6,217 nucleotides of DNA from contig CAMATV010000204.1 of the NCBI GenBank assembly GCA_945861235.1, positions 1-6,217 of the forward strand, given 5' to 3'. The position numbers and the translations under genes were made by a program. The stretch is from Opitutus sp. GAS368 (GTDB lineage: Bacteria; Verrucomicrobiota; Verrucomicrobiia; Opitutales; Opitutaceae). How positions within the stretch are numbered: position 1 is the first letter of the stretch; every line of letters begins with the position of its first letter. Below the pieces are notes generated by a model. The model was not told the DNA's origin and did no database searches. It saw only the letters and a list, made by a program, of their open reading frames with translations. Of the stretch, positions 1 through 4,574 are shown piece by piece.

Positions 1-1506
1 AAGCGCCCGAAGCAGATGAACATTAAGGAACTCCTCGAGTGCTACATCGAGCACCGCCGCGACGTGGTCACGCGCCGCACGAAGTTCCGACTCAAAGAAG
101 CCGAAGACCGCGCCCACATCCTCGAAGGCTACATCATCGCCCTCGATAATCTCGACGACTTCGTCAAAATTATCCGCGCCTCCTCCAACAAAGAGGAGGC
201 CAAGCAGCGCCTCATGGCGAAGTATCCACTCTCGGATCGCCAGACCGACGCCATTCTCGAACTCCGTCTCTACCAGCTCACCGGCCTCGAGCGCGGCAAA
301 ATCGAAGCCGAATACCTCGAGCTGATGAAGGTCATCGAGGAACTCCGCGCCATCCTCGAGTCCGACACGGTCTTGATGGCTCTCATCCGCAAGGAACTCG
401 GCGAGATGAAGGCGAAATACACGACGCCGCGTCGCACCGAAATCATCGGTTCCGCCAGCGAATTCCGCATGGAGGACGTCATCCCGAACGAGGGCTGCGT
501 CATCACCGTCTCCCACCTCGCATTCATCAAGCGCACCCCGGTGGCCGACTACCGCTCTCAAAAACGCGGCGGCAAGGGCGTGATCGGCGCCGAAACCTAC
601 GACGAGGATTTTGTGGAGAGCCTCTTCACAGCGTCGACTCACGATTACATCCTCTTCCTGACGAGCATCGGCCAGTGCCATGCCAAGAAGGTTTACGATA
701 TCCCCGAGGGCACCCGCACCTCCAAGGGCAAATCCGTCGCCAGCTTCCTCCGTCTCGCCGAGGGCGAAAAGATCGCCGCGATGATCTGCGTAAAGGATTT
801 CGCCGAGGACCGCTTCCTCGTCATGGCCACGAAGGCCGGCGTCATCAAAAAGAGTTCCCTCGCCGATTACGCCACCTGCACCCGCGACGGCGGCCTCATC
901 GGCATCAACCTCGCCGAAAACGACACCGTCATCGGCACCGTGCTCACCACCGGTAACGACGAACTCATCCTCGTCTCCCACCAAGGCCTCGCCGTTCGCT
1001 TCCGCGAGCGCGACCCCGAGACCGGCGAAGACCTCTTCCGTGCCCTCAGCCGCAATACTGGCGGCGTCACCGGCATGCGCTTCAAACTCGAGAGCGACTA
1101 CCTCGACGTCATCGAAGTCGTCGACCACAACGCGAAGTTCCTCGTCGCAAGCGAAGCCGGCCTCGGCGTCCGCACCCGCTTCGAAGATTATCGTCTGATC
1201 AACCGCGGCGGCAGCGGCGTCTGGGCGATCGATCTCCCCGAAGACGGCTCGATCAAACTCGCCGGTGCCCTCAGCGTGAAGGACACCGATGAAATCATGC
1301 TGCTCACGGCCAAGGGCCAGAGCGTGCGTTGCCCGGTCAACACCATCCGCGAGGTCCACCGCGGCGGCAAAGGCGTGAAGCTCCTCACCCTCGCGGCCGG
1401 TGACAAACTCCTCAGCGTCGCCCGCATCGTCGAAAGCGCCGAAGAGCAGGAAGCCGCCGCGCAGGGCGATGGCGACAAGACTCCGGACGCGCCGCCCACA
1501 TCGTAG
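1..1506 (+). CDS. gyrA: DNA gyrase subunit A, C-terminal part (5' truncated by window)
   Basis: GyrA is the DNA-breaking and DNA-wrapping subunit of the A2B2 gyrase that introduces negative supercoils using ATP. The frame is open from base 1 (KRPKQMNIKELL), which aligns with the E. coli GyrA stretch GQPKIMNLKDII, so the catalytic tyrosine and the winged-helix domain lie upstream of the window. Visible parts, numbered from the Met at 16, are the end of the coiled-coil/tower (about 1-140, with RHILEGY-like and LRLYQLTGLE segments) and then a beta-pinwheel of repeated blades (about 155-470). The GyrA box QKRGGKG at residues 182-188 (bases 559-579) separates GyrA from ParC. Blade motifs recur, for example YILFLTSIGQ, RFLVMATKAGVIKK, ELILVSHQGLAVRF and EIMLLTAKGQSVR. 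The last 25 residues are an acidic, low-complexity tail. The stop is TAG at 1504-1506, followed by a terminator. Identity is secure. Confidence 0.97.
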   Translation, partial: KRPKQMNIKELLECYIEHRRDVVTRRTKFRLKEAEDRAHILEGYIIALDNLDDFVKIIRASSNKEEAKQRLMAKYPLSDRQTDAILELRLYQLTGLERGKIEAEYLELMKVIEELRAILESDTVLMALIRKELGEMKAKYTTPRRTEIIGSASEFRMEDVIPNEGCVITVSHLAFIKRTPVADYRSQKRGGKGVIGAETYDEDFVESLFTASTHDYILFLTSIGQCHAKKVYDIPEGTRTSKGKSVASFLRLAEGEKIAAMICVKDFAEDRFLVMATKAGVIKKSSLADYATCTRDGGLIGINLAENDTVIGTVLTTGNDELILVSHQGLAVRFRERDPETGEDLFRALSRNTGGVTGMRFKLESDYLDVIEVVDHNAKFLVASEAGLGVRTRFEDYRLINRGGSGVWAIDLPEDGSIKLAGALSVKDTDEIMLLTAKGQSVRCPVNTIREVHRGGKGVKLLTLAAGDKLLSVARIVESAEEQEAAAQGDGDKTPDAPPTS

Positions 1507-1537
1507 TCACTATTCCACGACAGCTTCGTTCTCTTCC

Positions 1538-1571
1538 GGCACCGTCCTCACCCGAGGTCGGTGCCTTTTTT
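1538..1571 (+). terminator. Rho-independent terminator of gyrA
   Basis: A 7-bp stem GGCACCG/CGGTGCC (1538-1544 with 1559-1565) is continued, after one T-T mismatch, by a 4-bp CCTC/GAGG stem closed by an ACCC loop. It is followed at once by six T residues (1566-1571). It lies 32 nt after the gyrA stop. The T-run is only on the + strand, so it is oriented for gyrA and not for the convergent gene at 1710-2303. Confidence 0.93.
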
Positions 1572-1623
1572 CGTCAGGCCAGCGGCGCGCTGCCCGGGGC
1601 CAACCGCCACGCCAGCCCACTTC

Positions 1624-1681
1624 AAACCAACGTTCGTTGGTTTCTGGACGTTGCCGGAACGTGGTCCGGGCGTCCCGCCCG
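1624..1681. repeat. Cluster of three adjacent inverted repeats between convergent genes
   Basis: Three short palindromes lie nearly end to end in the gap between gyrA and the minus-strand gene. The first is 1624-1643, AAACCAACG/CGTTGGTTT (9 bp with a TT centre). The second is 1648-1662, ACGTT/AACGT around GCCGG. The third is 1667-1681, CGGGCG/CGCCCG around TCC. None is followed by a good T-run for the minus-strand gene, although TGGTTTT follows the third on the + strand. The arrangement resembles REP-type or extragenic palindromic elements, but no second copy is in this window, so that assignment is inference. The rest of the 1572-1709 gap holds nothing I recognise. Confidence 0.6.
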
Positions 1682-1709
1682 TGGTTTTGAGGCTATTTAC
1701 CAACGGCCG

Positions 1710-2303
1710 CTACTTCGCCCCGAACGGCAATACTTTCACCCGCATCGTCACGCCCTCGATCGTCATCCAAAAACCGCCCAACGAAGCCGGCGTGATCTTC
1801 ACCTTCGGACTCGGCAGCGGCGGCGTGCTGTAATTCCCTCCGTTCGCTATTTGCCACCGCTGGCCGTTTTCGAGCGTGAGCACCGCGCGTCCGTCCCAAC
1901 CGGTAAAATTTCCCGCGATCCGGCTCTCGACCGTCGCGTATGCGATCTCCGTGCCCGGCGCCAGCAACACCTTGGCCCGCGCCAGCAGCCCCCCCTCCGT
2001 TTTTTTCTCACCGCCAGCCTCGCTCTGTGCCCGAACGACTTTCGCCCCCTCCGCTCGCCGCGCTTCGGCGAAGACCCGCGCCTCCGCCGCCGCCGCTGCG
2101 TCGCGCCGCGCCGCGGCCAATGCCCCGCTCTGGTAGTCCCGCACTAATCCATCGAGCCGCGCCAACTCCTCCGGCGACAGCTTCCCCAACCCCGCCGCGG
2201 TAAAATCGCCCTTCGCCACCGCCTTGGTAAAAACCTCTTCCGCCGCCCTCCCGACCGTCACCAGCGCTACCCACACGATTCCCAGTAGGACCAGTTTTTT
2301 CAT
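1710..2303 (-). CDS. Exported hypothetical protein with C-terminal beta-rich domain
   Basis: This 197-residue protein has a clear Sec signal peptide: MKK, a hydrophobic stretch at residues 4-17, and a probable cleavage site after GRA or GRAA (residues 18-21). It should therefore act in the periplasm or envelope. Residues 38-54 (GLGKLSPEELARLDGLV) match a short motif that I recall from small exported proteins of unknown function. Residues 60-100 are Ala/Arg/Glu-rich and probably helical. The C-terminal part, about 125-195, contains GNFTGWDGRAVLTLENGQRW, which resembles the G.F.GW.....L.NGQ.W signature of small beta-barrel-like domains, then KVKITP and a final WMTIEGVTMRVKVLP strand pair. The start is ATG at 2301-2303, with only a weak GAG-type upstream sequence; the stop is TAG. 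It converges with gyrA and diverges from the EIIA gene. Ala codons are mostly GCG, unlike the plus-strand genes. The exact function is unknown. Confidence 0.85.
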   Translation of the reverse strand: MKKLVLLGIVWVALVTVGRAAEEVFTKAVAKGDFTAAGLGKLSPEELARLDGLVRDYQSGALAAARRDAAAAAEARVFAEARRAEGAKVVRAQSEAGGEKKTEGGLLARAKVLLAPGTEIAYATVESRIAGNFTGWDGRAVLTLENGQRWQIANGGNYSTPPLPSPKVKITPASLGGFWMTIEGVTMRVKVLPFGAK

Positions 2304-2490
2304 GCTCGTAACTCAGCGCGCCAACCCGCCCCTCGCAATGGGATTCCGCTCGCGCCGCCCTCGCTTCCACCCGTCGCGACGTCCTCCGTCGCAGGATCGT
2401 TGTCCGCCCGTCTGCGGTATTTCATGCGCCACCACTTTTCTGCTTTCGCATTCCATTGTTCTGCTTTCATTCTGTCCGTCCCTTCTTCGC
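2304..2490. promoter_or_regulatory. Divergent intergenic region upstream of the exported protein and EIIA genes
   Basis: These 187 bases separate two divergent starts, so promoters for both genes are expected here. I could not pick out convincing -35/-10 pairs. Visible structure is a perfect 10-bp palindrome CGTCGCGACG at 2372-2381 and the direct repeat reported separately at 2438-2468. The 20 bases before the EIIA start are pyrimidine-rich without a Shine-Dalgarno sequence. Confidence 0.4.
2438..2468 (+). repeat. Short direct repeat TTCTGCTTTC x2, 21-bp spacing
   Basis: The 10-mer TTCTGCTTTC occurs at 2438-2447 and again at 2459-2468, exactly 21 bp apart start to start, which is two helical turns. 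It sits 22 nt before the EIIA start codon. It could be a pair of protein binding half-sites or a copy of a dispersed intergenic repeat; the sequence alone does not decide. Confidence 0.6.
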
Positions 2491-2961
2491 ATGGCCGGCA
2501 AAATCACTTCGCTCCTCGCTCCGTCCCGCATCGCACTCCACGTGCACAGCACCAAGCGCACCGCCGCGCTCAACGAAGTCGCCCACTTGCTCGACGGCCA
2601 TCCCGACGTCGTCAATTTCGCCGGCTTCTACGAGGAACTGCTCGCCCGTGACCGCCTCGACACCACCTGCCTCGGCAACGCCATCGCCCTGCCCCACGCC
2701 CGCACCGAGCACGTGAAACAAATCGTCCTCGCCGTCGGCCGCAGCAACGCCGGCATCCCGTTCGATGCGAACGGCGAAATCGTGAAACTCTTCTTCGTGC
2801 TCGGCACCCCCAAGTCAAAACCCGGCGATTACCTCGCCGTCGTGAGCGCCCTCTGCAAACTTCTCCGCGACTCCGCCGACCGCGCCACCTTCCTCGCCGC
2901 CGAAACCCCCGAGGCCTTCATCGCCGCCCTCGCCGCGGTCGAGAAAAAGCTCGGGTTGTAG
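2491..2961 (+). CDS. PTS EIIA domain protein (PtsN/fructose type 2), stand-alone
   Basis: EIIA type-2 domains accept a phosphoryl group from HPr-like proteins on a histidine. They either pass it to a sugar-specific EIIB or, in the PtsN (EIIA-Ntr) branch, act as regulators of nitrogen, potassium and stress responses in the cytoplasm. The 156-residue product is a single EIIA domain of usual family length. The active-site motif GNAIALPHAR (residues 62-71) places the phosphorylated histidine at His69; FFVLGTPKSKPGDYLAVVSALCKLL follows as the typical second half. The start ATG at 2491 was chosen because homology begins there (MAGKITSLLAPSRI). The frame is open further upstream to 2224, but that part is low-complexity, Arg/Pro-rich and overlaps the divergent gene. 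No EIIB, EIIC or HPr gene is adjacent, so a regulatory role is plausible but unproven. A terminator follows. Confidence 0.92.
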   Translation: MAGKITSLLAPSRIALHVHSTKRTAALNEVAHLLDGHPDVVNFAGFYEELLARDRLDTTCLGNAIALPHARTEHVKQIVLAVGRSNAGIPFDANGEIVKLFFVLGTPKSKPGDYLAVVSALCKLLRDSADRATFLAAETPEAFIAALAAVEKKLGL

Positions 2962-3003
2962 TTCGTCCGGTCAGCCGTTCCCAACCGACGGCATCTTCGT
3001 TCT

Positions 3004-3035
3004 GCGCGAATTTCTCACGTCATTCGCGCCTTTTT
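3004..3035 (+). terminator. Rho-independent terminator between EIIA and corA
   Basis: A perfect 8-bp stem GCGCGAAT/ATTCGCGC (3004-3011 with 3022-3029) encloses a 10-nt loop and is followed by C and five T residues (3031-3035). It starts 42 nt after the EIIA stop codon, so it most simply ends that transcript. It lies only 38 nt upstream of the corA start, so it could instead, or also, sit in the corA leader. Confidence 0.85.
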
Positions 3036-3073
3036 GTGGCCATCGCCCTCCGCCTCCACCACGGTCCACCCCG

Positions 3074-4042
3074 ATGATCCGCTCTTTCATCTTCAGTGAC
3101 GGCAAACTCGTCGGCTCCGATCTCGAACGCGAAGCCCTCCGCCTGGTCCGCGCCGACAAAGGCCTGCTCCTCTGGGTCGACCTCGACAACCCGACCGAGG
3201 AAGAAACGAAATTCGTGCTCGAATCCGTCTTCCAGTTTCACCCCCTCGCCATCGAAGACTGCGTCGCGCCCAACTCGCTCCCCAAGGTCGAGGACTACGA
3301 AGACTACCTCTTCATCGTCACCCACGCCGTCGATTTCACGCGTACGGAAAAATTCAACACGACCGAACTCGATCTCTTTCTCGGCCGCGACTACCTCGTC
3401 TCCTTCCACACCGCGCCCCTCCGTTCCATCGCTACGTTCATCGACCGAACGCTCAAGAGCGCCGGCGCCGGTCCTCGCGGCCCCGACCGCATCGCCCACA
3501 CGTTGCTCGACCTCATCGTCGATCACTATTCTCCCGTCACCGAAGAACTTCGCGCCGAACTGGAGGAACTTGAAGAAGATGTTCTGTCCCGCGACTCGAC
3601 GCAGAAGACCCTCGTCAATGAACTCCTCCACGTGCGCGGCGATTTCACCAAGCTCCGCACGATCATCCGCCCGCAGCGCGACGTCATCGACCGGCTCGCC
3701 CGCGGCGACAGCAAACTCATCCGCCCGAAGCTCCTCCCGTATTTCCGCGACCTTCGCGACAATCTCAATCGCCTCGACGACACGGCCTCCAGTTATCACG
3801 AGCGCCTCATGATGGCCTTCGACATTTATCTCAACAAAGCCGCGTTCGAAGCCAACGAGGGTATCAAGTTTCTCACCGCCATCACCGCCGTCACGATTCC
3901 CGTCATGGTGATGGGCACGTGGTATGGCATGAACTTCGAGACGATGCCCGAACTGAAACACGGCTACCCTTGGGCCATGGGTTCCACGATCGTCACCACG
4001 ATCCTCATGGTCATTTACCTGAAAAAGAAAAAGTGGTTTTGA
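3074..4042 (+). CDS. corA: CorA-type magnesium/divalent cation channel
   Basis: CorA forms a homopentameric inner-membrane channel for Mg2+ (also Co2+ and Ni2+), gated by cytoplasmic Mg2+. The product has 322 residues, close to the usual CorA length. Its order is as expected: a cytoplasmic alpha/beta domain (about 1-160, with HPLAIEDC and KVEDYEDYLFIV, both typical), a long charged helical stalk (about 155-262, including ELRAELEELEED), transmembrane helix 1 (about 265-283), the signature GMN within YGMNF at 284-288 followed by the MPEL loop, and transmembrane helix 2 (about 299-316) ending in a basic KKKKWF tail. The start ATG at 3074 fits the family N-terminus (MIRSFIFSDGKLV). No Shine-Dalgarno sequence is visible. 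Its stop at 4040-4042 overlaps the frame of the M28 remnant, and no terminator follows. Identity is secure; the ion actually transported cannot be read from sequence. Confidence 0.96.
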   Translation: MIRSFIFSDGKLVGSDLEREALRLVRADKGLLLWVDLDNPTEEETKFVLESVFQFHPLAIEDCVAPNSLPKVEDYEDYLFIVTHAVDFTRTEKFNTTELDLFLGRDYLVSFHTAPLRSIATFIDRTLKSAGAGPRGPDRIAHTLLDLIVDHYSPVTEELRAELEELEEDVLSRDSTQKTLVNELLHVRGDFTKLRTIIRPQRDVIDRLARGDSKLIRPKLLPYFRDLRDNLNRLDDTASSYHERLMMAFDIYLNKAAFEANEGIKFLTAITAVTIPVMVMGTWYGMNFETMPELKHGYPWAMGSTIVTTILMVIYLKKKKWF

Positions 4043-4362
4043 CCGAGCGGCGGCTTCCACCCCGCGGCTGCAATCTCGGCAGCACCCAGCGCCCCGTCCA
4101 CGAACGCGCCGCCGCGAAATGGCGCACGCTCTTTGAGCCCTACGGCATCGCTGCATTCATCAAAGGCGCCGGCGCTGCCGACGTCACCCCGCTCCTCGCT
4201 CAGGACGCCACCGTCGCCGGCCTCACCCCCGACTGCCAAAGCTACTTCGACTACCACCACACGACGACCGACACCCTCGATCAAGTGAACCCTCGCGAGC
4301 TCCACCTCGGTACCGCCGCCCTCGCGTCGCTCATCTGGCTCGTCGACACTCAGGGCCTGTAG
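4039..4362 (+). pseudogene. C-terminal remnant of an M28 family zinc peptidase
   Basis: The frame ending at TAG 4360-4362 encodes, from about base 4108, a stretch that I recognise as the C-terminus of M28 metallopeptidases (carboxypeptidase Q-like). It contains a helix plus FEPYGIAAFIKGAGAADVTPL, matching the family's G.(S/A)D..P(F/L) motif, then GLTPDCQSYFDYHHTTTDTLD, where the HHT..DT motif carries the last zinc-ligand histidine, and the closing helix LHLGTAALASLIWLVDTQGL. The upstream catalytic part (first zinc His, bridging Asp, catalytic Glu pair) is absent; full members have roughly 400-550 residues, whereas only about 85 remain here. No ATG start lies between corA and the homology. A TTG at 4039 overlaps the corA stop and could in principle start a 107-residue product. 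The reading frame itself has no internal stop, so loss by a recent deletion or rearrangement is likely. The start given is nominal. Confidence 0.78.
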
Positions 4363-4496
4363 CTCGGCGCGTCCGCCCTCCGTCAGTCATCCGCGATCGA
4401 TTCGGTCACCCCCGCCGCGCGCGTCGAAAATTTCTCGCCACCCCCGCGCACCCGTGCCTCGCTCCCACGCTTACCCTTACGTCGCCGACTCTCCCT
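4363..4496. other. Intergenic region before lctP, no recognised gene
   Basis: Together with the repeat that follows, this is a 212-base gap between the M28 remnant and lctP. It is C-rich on the + strand. I see no credible gene, no terminator for corA or the remnant, and no convincing promoter; the lctP promoter is presumably here. Long minus-strand frames crossing it are shadows of lctP. Confidence 0.4.
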
Positions 4497-4560
4497 CTCC
4501 GCGTCTCCCCCTCTCTCCTTCTCTCCTTCTCCGCGTCTCCCCCTCTCCGCGTCTTCCCCT
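4497..4560 (+). repeat. 16-bp periodic pyrimidine-rich repeat upstream of lctP
   Basis: The 16-mer CTCCGCGTCTCCCCCT occurs exactly at 4497-4512 and 4529-4544, and with one change (C to T) at 4545-4560. The intervening 16 bases (4513-4528) are themselves a perfect double copy of CTCTCCTT and match the unit at 11 of 16 positions. So four 16-bp units follow each other in register and end 14 nt before the lctP start codon. The tract is almost pure pyrimidine and will lie in the 5' untranslated leader if transcription starts upstream. Its role is unknown. Confidence 0.85.
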
Positions 4561-4574
4561 ACCGCTTCTACCCC

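Noticed and set aside
1400..1833. Plus-strand frames crossing the gyrA end, terminator and intergenic gap
   Set aside because: They run through a strong terminator and palindromes, have Arg/Pro/Ser-rich composition and show no homology.
2372..2381. Perfect palindrome CGTCGCGACG as an operator
   Set aside because: A 10-bp palindrome is expected fairly often in GC-rich sequence, and nothing links it to a known regulator.
2224..2490. N-terminal extension of EIIA to an upstream ATG
   Set aside because: The extension is low-complexity, overlaps the start of the divergent exported-protein gene, and the family N-terminus begins at 2491.
3919..4041. ATG at 3919 as start of the M28 remnant
   Set aside because: It lies inside corA in another frame, and the residues before about base 4108 show no M28 similarity.
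3020..4156. 378-residue open frame on the minus strand opposite corA
   Set aside because: It is antisense to a secure corA, is rich in Arg, Gly, Glu and Asp with no recognisable domain, and arises from the third-position bias of corA.
4497..4560. CRISPR-like array
   Set aside because: Units are 16 bp, directly adjacent, and without unique spacers or cas genes; this is a short tandem repeat.
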